Counted from the stretch's first letter, positions 35,710-44,597 are shown. The stretch is DNA of 64,000 nucleotides from Haloterrigena sp. KLK7 (GCF_037914945.1 NZ_CP149789.1:62001-126000); one strand, 5' to 3'. The notes: a model not told the origin generated them from the letters alone. Program-made: numbers and translations.

Positions 35710-36474
35710 ATGGCCAGGAACATTCCTCGACAGGTCGATTCGGCCCGAAAGACTTGTCGTATTATAAATATGTTGCAAGAACAAGGTTGTGTGGGGGTTA
35801 CAGAACTCGCAAATGAACTGAATATCTCGAAAAGCACTGTCCACGGACACCTTGCAACGCTAACCGATGAGGGGCTAGTGGTCAAAGAAAATCATACATA
35901 CCGGCTTAGTTTACAGTTCTTACGTATTGCTGAGTCCGTAAAGAGTGGGGTGGCGGATCCAGATACTGTCAGAGAGCAGGTTCGTGAACTCGCAGATGAG
36001 ACTGGTGAAGTCGTCCACTTTGGCGCAAAGGAAGGGGGACACGTCGTGTACTGCGAGAAAGACAGGGGCGATTCCGCGGTGCAAACTGTCTCCAAAATCG
36101 GTGAGAGAATGCCGCTGCATTCAACATCTCTCGGAAAGGGGATTCTGGCCGAATTACCTCGTAATGAGGTCGACCAAATCATACAAGAGCACGGATTGCC
36201 TGAGCGAACGCCGAACACGATTACCGATGTCGAAGATTTGAACCATGAGCTCGACAAAACTTCGTCGCGAGGGTATTCAATCGATGACGAAGAGAATATT
36301 CCGGGCGTTCGTTGTATTGGGGTAGCAGTGAACGTGCCCGGAACGGAAACTATGGGTGCGCTGAGTATCTCTGGTCCGTCTCGACGAATGACTGACGAGC
36401 GAATAACGAACGATCTGCAAGAGCAAATAGCTCAAACAGCGAATGTCATCGAAGTCAACTCGCTGTACTCGTAG
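35710..36474 (+). CDS. IclR family regulator 2
   Basis: A ~254-residue IclR protein very similar to IclR 1: CRIINMLQEQGCVGVTELAN, LNISKSTVHGHLATLTDEGL, VVHFGAKEGGHVVYCEKDRG, MPLHSTSLGKGILAELP, RGYSIDDEENIPGVRCIGVA and the same ending NVIEVNSLYS. ATG 35710 is used; a GTG at 35686 would fit leaderless transcription from the nearer TATA copy. Its codons are noticeably more AT-rich than those of IclR 1, so the two copies have lived in different backgrounds. No catabolic operon is adjacent. Confidence 0.9.
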   Translation: MARNIPRQVDSARKTCRIINMLQEQGCVGVTELANELNISKSTVHGHLATLTDEGLVVKENHTYRLSLQFLRIAESVKSGVADPDTVREQVRELADETGEVVHFGAKEGGHVVYCEKDRGDSAVQTVSKIGERMPLHSTSLGKGILAELPRNEVDQIIQEHGLPERTPNTITDVEDLNHELDKTSSRGYSIDDEENIPGVRCIGVAVNVPGTETMGALSISGPSRRMTDERITNDLQEQIAQTANVIEVNSLYS

Positions 36475-36535
36475 GTGTGTGACAAAAATACAGTAACATA
36501 AGGGTAGATCTAATCTGGATAACAACAACCTCCGC

Positions 36536-36660
36536 CAGCCGGCCATTGCCTATCTTAACGGCCACGCCCTCGACGACGGCTGCGAACTCGCTACGAGCGG
36601 TGATGTCATAGTTGAGGGTATCTTCTTCGACGTACTCAACGACGGATACTGTGACAATTG
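36536..36660 (+). pseudogene. Enoyl-CoA hydratase fragment
   Basis: The frame reads AYLNGHALDDGCELATSGDV, which corresponds to the oxyanion-hole segment RINGHALGGGCELAMACDV of the intact hydratase at 61077. GGG has become DDG. Nothing else of the gene survives. The rest of 36475-36997 is AT-rich and non-coding. Confidence 0.55.
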
Positions 36661-36997
36661 CTCTCAGACGACTATCGACAATATATTGATCTTTCCAATC
36701 CGACCATTTTATTTATATAATATTCTATATATAGGGAACTAGCCGACATATTAATTATAAATCATTGAGGATTAGTCTTAGATCGGGTTGAAATCTCGCG
36801 ACTTGGCCATTAATAGAAAGAAAATGCGCAAAGCTATTCTTCCAGGTGTATTTTCTGTATGCAGTGTTTTACTATAATGATGAGTTTATTCTGACTAACA
36901 TCTCCACTATGGTTTCTAGTTAAAATTATAAATATTTGGATAGAATATCGTGTTCTTATTAGGAAAAGCTATATTGTCTAAAGTCTATACAATATAT

Positions 36998-37669
36998 GTG
37001 TCTCTAATTGGTAAAATGGAAATAGGGCGTCCAGTGGGGCAAAAAGCATTGGGGGCCGTTCCAGATATGATTCTCGAGATCGAGGATATTCGTTCATTGG
37101 GCGATGAACGATTGAAATTCATTTTTTGGGCATCCGGCGATGACTTTCAGAGATACGAATCCGCACTAATCGATGACCCTACTATTTCTGACTACGAATG
37201 TCTTACTGAGTTATCTAATCGGCATCTCTATCGAATACAACTCTCAGAAGAAGGACAACAGAACACACTTCAGTTTGTTGTCATAGAAGAAGATATCGTT
37301 TCTATTAGTCTGACAATGACGTCTGAAAGCGTAGAGTTTGTAGGTCGTTTCCCGTCCCGAAATACAATAATAGCTTTAAAAGAACAGTGTGAAAACCAAA
37401 ACAGGCATTTTAAATTGATTAATTTGTACGAAGAGAAATCCGTTGAGAAGGATGGTATCAGTACTAACAAATACGGCGTTACAAGCAGTCAACGTGAAGC
37501 CTTGATCACGGCTTTAGAAAAAGGGTACTTCAATGTGCCGCGGGAAACGCGCATGGAAGACATCGCCGATGAACTTGGCATCTCATCGTCCGCTCTATCA
37601 GCCCAACTTCGACGTGGACAGCAAGCACTGCTTCGCCATACCTTAGCTAACAGGTCGTCAGTACGATGA
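36998..37669 (+). CDS. Bat-type HTH-10 regulator, AT-rich paralogue
   Basis: A ~223-residue protein homologous along its whole length to the regulator at 13498. The C-terminus reads YGVTSSQREALITALEKGYF, NVPRETRMEDIADELGISSS and ALSAQLRRGQQALLRHTLA. I place the start at the GTG at 36998 (VSLIGKMEIGRPVGQ) because it matches the family N-terminus. Upstream codons would be atypical. Base composition is far more AT-rich than in the first copy. No small partner protein of the 12971/14260 type is found beside it. Confidence 0.85.
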   Translation: MSLIGKMEIGRPVGQKALGAVPDMILEIEDIRSLGDERLKFIFWASGDDFQRYESALIDDPTISDYECLTELSNRHLYRIQLSEEGQQNTLQFVVIEEDIVSISLTMTSESVEFVGRFPSRNTIIALKEQCENQNRHFKLINLYEEKSVEKDGISTNKYGVTSSQREALITALEKGYFNVPRETRMEDIADELGISSSALSAQLRRGQQALLRHTLANRSSVR

Positions 37670-37699
37670 TGCTCGCAAACGCGAAGAAAATGGTAGATG

Positions 37700-38380
37700 G
37701 CAGATCGTTCACGGCATCGTCGATACGATCTAGGCAAATCCCGTTCCCGATGTCGATGAAAGCGAGCAGATTGATCTTGAGACGCTCACAACAGAGATTA
37801 CGGAAACCGACGATATCCGACTGGAATATGAAGCCCACTACGACTGGATCGCATTCGTCCCTCAATGTGAGAGTGACGCTGGCGCGTTGGCGAAGTACTT
37901 CGGAAAGTCGCTGGCGAGGACGAGTTCAAGATCAGAGGCATTAAAGCCCGACAGCGACCAACGCCACCGTTTATCGAGGGTGTTCAGTAGGAGTGTCTCA
38001 AGCGACTCGGCATAATTCGATCACCAGATGCAGTTCTCAGCTGTCTCGAAAAAGCAATCGAGAAACTTCATTCGGTGAGGTAACGATAGGTCCATTCACC
38101 AATCAGAAGGAGTTCTCAGATTGTCTGAAGGATACACGCAAATACCCAGAATGAGGAGGCACTCAAACATGCTTGTGATGAGAACCTCACTGTCTATCTA
38201 TGACAAAACATAAAGTATATTATTGTTAGCGGCAGGAAAGACTCGAGAGCGGGTTGCATTGGCTCACAATGAGGCATGTGATCTATCGGACTATGAAATA
38301 GAATCATCCAAGCCGTCGAGAGTGTACTATCGGTACTTAGCTGGGATGTGACGGATATTCAGCGGGGAATTCCGTGAGAT
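37700..38380 (+). pseudogene. Degraded plasmid-type family-B DNA polymerase, C-terminal region
   Basis: In shifting frames the DNA encodes IDLETLTTEITETDDIRLEY, EAHYDWIAFVPQCESDAGAL with AKYFGKSLA, then DEFKIRGIKARQRPTPPFIE, SPDAVLSCLEKAIEKLHSV, TRERVALAHNEACDLSDYE and IIQAVESVLSVLSWDVTDIQ. This order matches the C-terminal part of the family-B polymerases carried by haloarchaeal plasmids (KIRGIExRQRxTPPFI near the end of the palm/thumb). At least five frameshifts or stops are present. Its position beside orc1 and ORB repeats fits a decayed replicon. Confidence 0.65.
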
Positions 38381-38496
38381 TGAGAACTAGACTTAACGGT
38401 CTTTCCGGGAGCCAGAAGGGTTAACCAACAGACTCTAAGACATCCTGTTATGTTGGTTAAAAGGAATCGCACAGGGATCGAATAAGATACTAACAC

Positions 38497-38520
38497 ACAC
38501 CCCCCAGTGTGTCCAGTGTC
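38497..38520 (-). promoter_or_regulatory. ORB (origin recognition box), inverted, upstream of orc1
   Basis: On the minus strand it reads GACACTGGACACACTGGGG followed by GGTGT, the same consensus as the boxes downstream of orc1. It is oriented opposite to the box at 38687. Confidence 0.75.
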
Positions 38521-38686
38521 TTTGACCATAGTCAAAGTGAGAAGCTACTAACGAGCTGCTCCACCTTTTAGCTTCCTATACAGCACGTATTCTAGATATC
38601 GTTCGGACTAGTATAGCGCCAACCGACTTAAACTTTTCCCAGGTTCAGAGTTCTTCGTGAGATGGGATCCATCGTACTTCCCATGA
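38521..38686. other. Spacer between inverted ORBs, candidate unwinding region
   Basis: About 165 bp between the two oppositely oriented boxes upstream of orc1. Such spacers contain the duplex-unwinding element in haloarchaeal origins. It is moderately AT-rich and has no gene. Confidence 0.45.
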
Positions 38687-38711
38687 GACACTGGACATAC
38701 TGGGGAGGGGG
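38687..38711 (+). promoter_or_regulatory. ORB upstream of orc1, forward, with G-tract
   Basis: GACACTGGACATACTGGGG followed by AGGGGG. An imperfect further pair (GACACTAGACACACTGGACA and on) follows at 38729-38760. Confidence 0.75.
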
Positions 38712-38804
38712 AGGACAAGTGTTTTTCAGGACACTAGACACACTGGACACACTCGACACGATGGTTTTATGTAGGTTCCCAAATAGTCCCAAACAACGAG
38801 CACT

Positions 38805-40022
38805 ATGGGGCTGTTTCAACCTGACACAGACATCTTTCGTAATCGGGATGCCCTCCGGGAAGATTATCAACCTGAGGAGATTGTTGGTCGAGATGACGAG
38901 CTCCAGCAGTATATCTCTGCACTTCAGCCGGTCATCAACGGCGATCAACCGCCAAACGTATTCTTATACGGAAAAGCTGGTGTCGGCAAGACTGCTTGTA
39001 CCCGCTATCTTCTCAGCGAACTTAAAACAGATGCTACTGAGTACGATATTGATCTCACTACGATTCGGACTAACTGCGAGGACCTAAGTACGAGCTATCA
39101 GGTTGCGATACAACTAATCAACGAACTTCGTGATCCTGACGATCAACTGAAGCCGACTGGGTATCCCCGACGACAAGTGAACGAATGGCTATGGGATGAA
39201 CTTGATTCGATCGGCGGAACAATCATCATTGTCTTTGACGAGGTCGACCATATCGAAGATGATTCGATTCTCTATCAAATTCCCCGAGCTCGAGCGAACG
39301 GCAACCTAACGGAGTCTAAGGTCGGAATTATTGGAATCTCAAATGACTTCAAATTCCGCGAAAGCCTGAGCTCGAAGGTGCAATCGAGTCTGTGTGAAAA
39401 GGAGCTCCAGTTCCCGGCCTACAACGCGAACGAACTCCGCGATATCCTCCGCCAACGTGCTGATATCGCCTTTTACGATAATGTTGTACCGGAGGGAGTG
39501 ATCGCGAAGTGTGCAGCGTTTGGTGCAAAAGATGCTGGTGACGCCCGCCAGAGCCTTGATTTGCTCATGGAAGCTGGTGATATTGCTGTTGAGCAAGGTG
39601 CTGAGGAAGTTACCGAGACACACGTCGACGAAGCGCGGGCATCGCTTGAGCGCAGTCGGATCGTTGACGGCGTTGCAGGGCTCACTCAGCAGGGACATCT
39701 TGTTCTCTACGCATTAGTGATGCTACACGAAGAAGGTGAAACGCCGACTCGAGCACGAACGATTCAGGACCGGTACGAGATCGTCTGTGAACGAGCGGCG
39801 ACTGATCCGCTTGTCCCCCGACGGATGCGGGATCACTTGAACGAACTCGCTATGTTAGGGATCGCGAGTCGAGTAGAGCGAAACAAAGGCGAGGTTGGTG
39901 GCCGGTACTATGAATATTCGCTCGATACGAGTCCTGATCTGTTGCTTGAGGCGCTTGATGAGACAGTGGACATGGTGGGGGTCACTGAGGCGATTCAGAA
40001 GCGGCTTAATCAGAGTTACTGA
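38805..40022 (+). CDS. orc1/cdc6: Orc1/Cdc6 replication initiator
   Basis: A 405-residue AAA+ initiator that binds origin repeats and loads the MCM helicase. Walker A is VFLYGKAGVGKTACTRYLL, Walker B is IIIVFDEVDHIEDDSILYQI, sensor 1 is VGIIGISNDFKFRESLSSKV and the Orc-type initiator-specific motif plus sensor 2 (DAGDARQSLDLLMEAGDIA) follow. The C-terminal winged helix (GLTQQGHLVLYALVMLHEEG onward) is complete. The start at 38805 gives MGLFQPDTDIFRNRDALRED, the usual beginning of plasmid-type haloarchaeal Orc proteins. ORB repeats lie on both sides, so the gene and its origin form a compact module. Confidence 0.95.
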   Translation: MGLFQPDTDIFRNRDALREDYQPEEIVGRDDELQQYISALQPVINGDQPPNVFLYGKAGVGKTACTRYLLSELKTDATEYDIDLTTIRTNCEDLSTSYQVAIQLINELRDPDDQLKPTGYPRRQVNEWLWDELDSIGGTIIIVFDEVDHIEDDSILYQIPRARANGNLTESKVGIIGISNDFKFRESLSSKVQSSLCEKELQFPAYNANELRDILRQRADIAFYDNVVPEGVIAKCAAFGAKDAGDARQSLDLLMEAGDIAVEQGAEEVTETHVDEARASLERSRIVDGVAGLTQQGHLVLYALVMLHEEGETPTRARTIQDRYEIVCERAATDPLVPRRMRDHLNELAMLGIASRVERNKGEVGGRYYEYSLDTSPDLLLEALDETVDMVGVTEAIQKRLNQSY

Positions 40023-40028
40023 GCTAAA

Positions 40029-40237
40029 GACACTGGACATAATGGGGTGTATCCAAGGTTAGTTGCGATCCGAAAGCAGACACTGGACGTACTGGGGTGT
40101 GACGAAATCGCTTTTGTAGACACTGGACACGGTGGGGTGTATTTGATGTCATTAGTTGATTGATATTGGACTTATTGGGGTGCGTCAACAATCGTATAAC
40201 CAACTGGGAGGCGAAGACACTGGACATACTGGGGTGT
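40029..40237 (+). other. Array of five ORB repeats (replication origin, downstream half)
   Basis: Five direct repeats of the consensus GACACTGGACATACTGGGG plus TGT at 40029, 40079, 40119, 40162 and 40216, spaced 40-54 bp. The fourth is the most diverged (GATATTGGACTTATTGGGG). With the upstream inverted boxes this gives at least seven sites around one orc1 gene, a layout typical of an active haloarchaeal origin. Confidence 0.85.
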
Positions 40238-40375
40238 GGTACAACCATCGCCGGCGCCGTCGACGACGTCCTTGAACTGTTCGTCTTCTTCTTTGTCCAG
40301 CTGGATTCCGTTGAGAGGATCGTTTTCCATAGGGGAAGGTGCGTATGCTTCTTCTGAGATGTAAAATCTCGACAT
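40172..40375 (-). CDS. Small hypothetical protein running into the ORB array
   Basis: The minus-strand frame MSRFYISEEAYAPSPMENDP then LNGIQLDKEEDEQFKDVVDG looks like a genuine N-terminus. The last third is simply translated ORB repeat DNA. It may be the start of a gene cut by expansion of the repeats. No family is recognised. In the remaining space up to 40623 nothing else is convincing. Confidence 0.4.
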   Translation of the reverse strand: MSRFYISEEAYAPSPMENDPLNGIQLDKEEDEQFKDVVDGAGDGCTTPQYVQCLRLPVGYTIVDAPQ

Positions 40376-40623
40376 CTGCCCCATTCATACCTCAAAAGTG
40401 TGTGGATTTTGACCTTCTTTCCAGGCTACTCATCCGGGTTGACAGGACCTTTATACTGAGAACGGATGCTGGTGACGGCTCTCTCAGACGACATCAATAA
40501 CGCTGGACTCGTTGACTCCAACACAGCTGCCTTTGTGTTGACGAAATGGAATCCACCGACAGTATCCACGGTCTCGACCTTCCGATATGAAAGCAGCCAA
40601 ATGGTCTCCGTTCGAACTTCTGA

Positions 40624-41472
40624 ATGGATATAGCCAAAATGGAGACGATATCTGGAGACGCGTTTGTCGAGGCCGTGACAACTGTCTTCGTCCTCTCGAC
40701 GATGTTCTCGATGGGGCTGAAACTCTCCGTCACTCAGCTATTCGGCGCCCTCCGAGACCAGCGACTGTTGACCAAATCCTTGGTGGTGAACCTCGTGGCG
40801 GTGCCCGCCGTCGCCTACCTTCTCGTCCGAACGATTCCGGTTGGCCCGGCGTACGCGACTGGGTTCCTGTTGCTTGCCGTCTCGCCCGGGGCGCCGTTCG
40901 GCCCGAAGTTTGCCGAGATCTCGGACAGCGATATCGCGTTTGCGAGCGGCCTGATGGCGATCCTCTCTCTTTTGTCGGTCGTGACGATCCCGATCTCACT
41001 GGTAGTACTCGCTCCGGGCGACGTCGTCGTCGACCCCGTCGCAATCGGGCGGATGGTACTGCGTATTCAGCTCGTTCCACTACTGGCGGGGCTGGCATTA
41101 TCTTACATGCATGCGTCGCTCGGTAACCGGCTGTACCCGCCGATCCAGCGACTGTCGGACTTCTCGTTCGTCGGACTGATCGTGCTGCTGGTGGTCATCT
41201 ACAGCGACAGCATAATATCTCTTGTCGGGACGGGAACGCTCGGCCTCTCGGCGGCCGCTGTCGGGGTATCGTTAGCGCTGGGATACGCGTTCGGCGGGCC
41301 GATCCAAGAGCGGCGGGAGGTGTTGGCGACAACGACGACCGCTCGAAACGCTGCAATCGCACTGTTCATTGCGACGGCCGGGTTCTCGAGCCCAGACGTT
41401 CTTTCGGTCGTTCTCGCGTTCTCATTCATCAGTGTCATCGGCGCCGGAGTTCTCGCTAGCGTATGCCGATAA
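40624..41472 (+). CDS. Bile-acid:sodium symporter family (BASS/ACR3-like) transporter
   Basis: A 282-residue membrane protein with eight to ten helices. Features include TTVFVLSTMFSMGLKLSVTQ at the N-terminus, ATGFLLLAVSPGAPFGPKFA, TTTTARNAAIALFIATAGF and FSSPDVLSVVLAFSFISVIG at the end, all typical of the SBF/BASS superfamily. The substrate is unknown. A scrap of a second member is found at 33061. A 3' remnant of an HxlR gene lies 90 bp downstream on the opposite strand. Confidence 0.85.
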   Translation: MDIAKMETISGDAFVEAVTTVFVLSTMFSMGLKLSVTQLFGALRDQRLLTKSLVVNLVAVPAVAYLLVRTIPVGPAYATGFLLLAVSPGAPFGPKFAEISDSDIAFASGLMAILSLLSVVTIPISLVVLAPGDVVVDPVAIGRMVLRIQLVPLLAGLALSYMHASLGNRLYPPIQRLSDFSFVGLIVLLVVIYSDSIISLVGTGTLGLSAAAVGVSLALGYAFGGPIQERREVLATTTTARNAAIALFIATAGFSSPDVLSVVLAFSFISVIGAGVLASVCR

Positions 41473-41562
41473 CTTGCCCAACCGACTTTGACTCCGAATA
41501 GTCAACGACTGCGGATAGGTGCCAGAATAGACCACGATCTCCTACGTTACTGCGTTGTTGCT

Positions 41563-41622
41563 CTATGCGAGCCAACTCTCCCCCCATTCGTCTAGTGCAT
41601 TAAACACGGGACAGAGGTGTCA
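41563..41622 (-). pseudogene. HxlR regulator 3'-end scrap
   Basis: The minus strand encodes HLCPVFNALDEWGESWLA and a TAG. This is nearly identical to the end of the intact HxlR gene at 47530 (ALCPVFDALDEWGEDWLA). The rest of the gene is gone. Confidence 0.6.
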
Positions 41623-41723
41623 TTTAAACCCCGAAGAGAGTGACCGGGGGAACTCACAGGCGCGTAGTGCTTAGTAGTGAGTATGATTAACCAACCACAA
41701 CCTGCGAAATCGAGGGTCTGGCC

Positions 41724-42833
41724 ATGATCGGCGATGGGATTGGGATTGGAATCGTTGGCCTCGGCGGCATGGGCAATCTCCATGCACGAAGCGTACAAGA
41801 GCTCGGCGCTACTGTTGTCGCTGGCGCGGACCTCGTTCTGGAACAACGTAATCAATTCGCTGACGATTTCGGTGCACGGACGTATGAGACTCATGAAGAA
41901 CTCGTCGTTGACGAGGCGGTCGACGCCGTCATTGTGACGACGCCCAACCGATTCCACGAACCGATCGCCGTTGCAGCCCTCAAGGCGGGATGTGACGTTC
42001 TCGTCGAGAAACCGCTCGCACACACGCTGGAAAGTGCCGAGCGGATCGCTGAGGCAGCGGCCCAGGCAGACGGCATCTGTATGGTCGGCTTTCACAACCG
42101 CCATGCCGCGTCGATGGCTATGTTCGACGAACAGCACGCGCGCGGCCGCTTTGGCGATCTCACCCACGTTGAGGCCAACTACGTCCGCCGGCGTGGCGTC
42201 CCCGGGCCAGGGTCATGGTTCACCAATCCCGAACTCGCCGGCGGCGGGGCCCTGCTCGACATCGGCGTTCACGCGCTCGATCTGGCGCTCTACGCGCTGG
42301 ACTTCCCTGAGATCGTCGAAGTAAGCGGCGTCACACGAACTGCGTTCGGCACCAGCGAGGAGTACGCCGATCCTGAGGGCTTCGGCGACAACTGGGACGC
42401 TGAGGCCGAAACCTACGAGGTCGACGACTCTGTCAGTGCCTTTATCCGCTGTACCGACGGTCAGACGATCTCGCTTGAGGCCGCGTGGGCGACCAACCGC
42501 GAGGAGAGTATGGACTTCCGCATCCGCGGCACGCAGTCGGGAGCCCAGTTCACTATCGGCGATACGAATCTGCAGATTCTCGACGCCGGAACGGCCGGTT
42601 GTGATCATTACGCTGATGTCAATATGAGTGGTGACTCCACTGTGACTGGCTATGCCGACCAAGACGAACGGTTTCTTGAGGCGATCACGACGGCGGGTAC
42701 CCCGGAGACGAACACGGTTGAGGAGGCCTTGACCGTCCAGCGTGTGATCGATGCGATCTACCGCTCGAGCGAGTCGGGTCGAGCGACCCAGCTTGCGGAG
42801 CCCCCGATCGGGCAGGTAGCGCAACTCGACTGA
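41724..42833 (+). CDS. Gfo/Idh/MocA family oxidoreductase
   Basis: A 369-residue NAD(P)-dependent dehydrogenase. The N-terminal Rossmann fold has IGIVGLGGMGNLHARSVQEL, followed by VIVTTPNRFHEPIAVAALKA and the invariant EKP of DVLVEKPLAHTLESAE. The C-terminal domain shows GGGALLDIGVHALDLALYAL with the catalytic Asp/His pair. Such enzymes oxidise sugars, inositols or their derivatives. A two-base overlap with nothing upstream and composition like the catabolic clusters suggest the gene arrived with its own promoter. The substrate is not determinable. Confidence 0.9.
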   Translation: MIGDGIGIGIVGLGGMGNLHARSVQELGATVVAGADLVLEQRNQFADDFGARTYETHEELVVDEAVDAVIVTTPNRFHEPIAVAALKAGCDVLVEKPLAHTLESAERIAEAAAQADGICMVGFHNRHAASMAMFDEQHARGRFGDLTHVEANYVRRRGVPGPGSWFTNPELAGGGALLDIGVHALDLALYALDFPEIVEVSGVTRTAFGTSEEYADPEGFGDNWDAEAETYEVDDSVSAFIRCTDGQTISLEAAWATNREESMDFRIRGTQSGAQFTIGDTNLQILDAGTAGCDHYADVNMSGDSTVTGYADQDERFLEAITTAGTPETNTVEEALTVQRVIDAIYRSSESGRATQLAEPPIGQVAQLD

Positions 42834-42974
42834 TCATAGTTGATTTTCTCATGCCCGTTCCCGAGAGTGTGCGTCAAGTTCAGATATAATTAGTGGAAAT
42901 TAATACAAGCCGTGATGAATACATCCTATCGATTCAGCATGGTAGTGTTCACAGTTGCCATGTGGGTTTTACTG
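42834..42974. other. Short non-coding stretch
   Basis: AT-rich sequence after the oxidoreductase with no gene or repeat that I can support. Confidence 0.4.
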
Positions 42975-43290
42975 TGAATGTGTCGACCTCCTCAATGGGT
43001 GTAGCATGATTTTGTTTTGTTGTCACCGAGATTGACAGTGGAAGGCTATTAACTAGTTCGTCACGGACATCCTGACGCGAAAGCGTCTGCTCGTGCCAGC
43101 CAAGCCGTTCGTAGTAGTGCTGTTTCGTAAACGTCTGGCCGACCGCATCGGCTGTGATGTACTGCGACTTTTCACAACACAGACGTGCGAGGAACGATAC
43201 TCACCACCAGCATCCGCGTACGTCAGTTCGATGAGGACACACTCGACGAACGTGATAATCGACGCTCTACTCCGATCATTTGGAACTAGT
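42975..43290 (-). pseudogene. Degraded protein-coding relic, unknown family
   Basis: In two minus-strand frames the DNA reads VECVLIELTYADAGGEYRSS and, after a frameshift, SQYITADAVGQTFTKQHYYE, RLGWHEQTLSRQDVRDELVN with SLPLSISVTTKQNHATPIEE. The composition is convincingly that of a real protein. I do not recognise it. Its neighbourhood of plasmid remnants suggests a plasmid gene. Confidence 0.45.
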
Positions 43291-43499
43291 AGTTGGAGAG
43301 CAGACCAAGGTGGATCTGTCTGTTGATGGGTAGGTGTGTAATCGATACTACTGTTTCGTTGCCGTTGTTACTCAGAATTCATCTGTTGTCGCAGGACAGT
43401 TCGAACGCCCTGTACCCCCTGTCGGGGGTGACAAACCACTACATCGTCTCAGCGCTCTTCTTGGGTACTCCTAAACAACCGTTTCGTCCGACTCCACAT

Positions 43500-43740
43500 G
43501 GACGCTGTCTCGGACCCATCGTCACTCTCGCTAACATTGACAGCTCGTTCTTCGCGAGTCTGTTCTATCTCTGGGTCACGGTCTGCTGGTACTCGAGTTG
43601 CGGATTCTCCAGCTGGTAGGCCGTGAGCGGTATCCATTCCTCATAGGCGTCACCGATCGCACCGGTATGTAGGATCGGCGGTTTCAGCGGCGTCATCTCG
43701 CCGGTGTCGATCGCCTCCCACTCGTTGGATCGGATCCTCG
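43500..43740 (-). pseudogene. Second degraded relic, possibly plasmid-derived
   Basis: The minus strand encodes RIRSNEWEAIDTGEMTPLKP, PILHTGAIGDAYEEWIPLTA and YQLENPQLEYQQTVTQR before a TAG. The same frame then continues NRLAKNELSMLARVTMGPRQ. A single nonsense codon therefore interrupts an otherwise good frame. No family is named. Confidence 0.45.
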
Positions 43741-43818
43741 CGAATGGCCGTTTGGAAGCAACTCGTGTTTCAGAAGCGTGATGGCAGTGAGTGAGACCGA
43801 TATGCTGCCCATTCGCGG

Positions 43819-43969
43819 GTGGCTGGATGGATCGGGGCCGTCCTGGCGGTCCTTGTATTCGTAGTCACTGTCATAGCCGGTTTCGTCGGCGCGTACCGGC
43901 CACTGGATCGCACTCGCGCTCATTCTGGTTGGCTGGGTGTTCGCCGCGCTCGGTCCGCTCGGAAGATAG
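43819..43969 (+). pseudogene. Two-helix membrane peptide with frameshift
   Basis: The frame starts with a hydrophobic helix (MAGWIGAVLAVLVFVVTVIA). A second hydrophobic helix, HWIALALILVGWVFAALGPL, follows in another frame and ends in TAG. Together they look like a small double-spanning protein split by a frameshift near 43890. Confidence 0.4.
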
Positions 43970-43974
43970 AACTG

Positions 43975-44346
43975 ATGGTCAATCTTGAATCCATCCCCGA
44001 CGGCTGCTATCGCAACCTGTTTTGCCCGGAGTGCCAAGCCCGGCCGAACGACCTCGAGACCCACACCGACCGCGAGGGCTGGCGGGTGCTCCGGTGTGCG
44101 TACTGTCTCTCGAGTCTGAACGCCATGATCGACGCGCTGGTGATAACCCGTTGGGCCAACCGTTCGATGATCACCTGTTCGCGACCGACGCGTAGCCCAA
44201 TTTTCACTCGACACGCGGTGTGTCTTGAGTCGCCGAGACCACTATACAGCAGTGAGCGAAAGCCATGTTCGCCATCGGATAACCGGACATCGGGAGGTCT
44301 ACACTGTGTGTTTCATCAGTTCGTCTACCTGCCCGGCGGGCCGTAG
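43975..44346 (+). CDS. Zinc-ribbon-like small protein (C-terminus doubtful)
   Basis: ATG 43975 opens MVNLESIPDGCYRNLFCPEC, with Cys pairs FCPEC and LRCAYC separated by ~25 residues (ARPNDLETHTDREGWRV), a zinc-ribbon pattern. After about residue 60 the sequence becomes Ser/Arg-rich and less convincing, so the true protein may be shorter or frameshifted. It follows the two-helix relic by a few bases, like neighbouring genes in a plasmid operon. Confidence 0.45.
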   Translation: MVNLESIPDGCYRNLFCPECQARPNDLETHTDREGWRVLRCAYCLSSLNAMIDALVITRWANRSMITCSRPTRSPIFTRHAVCLESPRPLYSSERKPCSPSDNRTSGGLHCVFHQFVYLPGGP

Positions 44347-44494
44347 TGGCTGGGGGCGATCTCATGCGTCAGAGGCACGGATTGGGGGCTATTGCCGCTT
44401 TACTCAAGGATAGAGTATCTTACTCAGAAGTAAAACGGCTGTTCCAACTGTTCTGTACAGACGCCCGTCCCGCACAACCCATTGGATTAAATTA

Positions 44495-44594
44495 CTGCAA
44501 CAGTCATCTATCACAGGTAGCTGTAACAGAAGACTGTAACAGATAACTGGACCGGTAGTCTGGGGCAGATCCGAGGGATAGATGACTGTAACAG
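44495..44594 (+). repeat. CTGTAACAG repeats upstream of parA
   Basis: CTGCAACAG at 44495, then CTGTAACAG at 44521, 44534 and 44586, with the last ending 4 bp before the parA ATG. Each unit is nearly palindromic (CTGT-A-ACAG). Repeats of this kind upstream of parA usually act as operator and/or centromere. Spacing is 26, 13 and 52 bp, multiples of 13. Confidence 0.6.
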
Positions 44595-44597
44595 AAT

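Noticed and set aside
38497..40237. ORB repeats considered as a CRISPR array
   Set aside because: The repeats are ~22 bp with unequal 18-32 bp gaps, occur in both orientations around an orc1 gene and have no cas genes nearby; they are origin boxes.
43693..44214. A 173-residue minus-strand frame
   Set aside because: No motif and poor composition; the opposite strand carries hydrophobic helices and a zinc ribbon.
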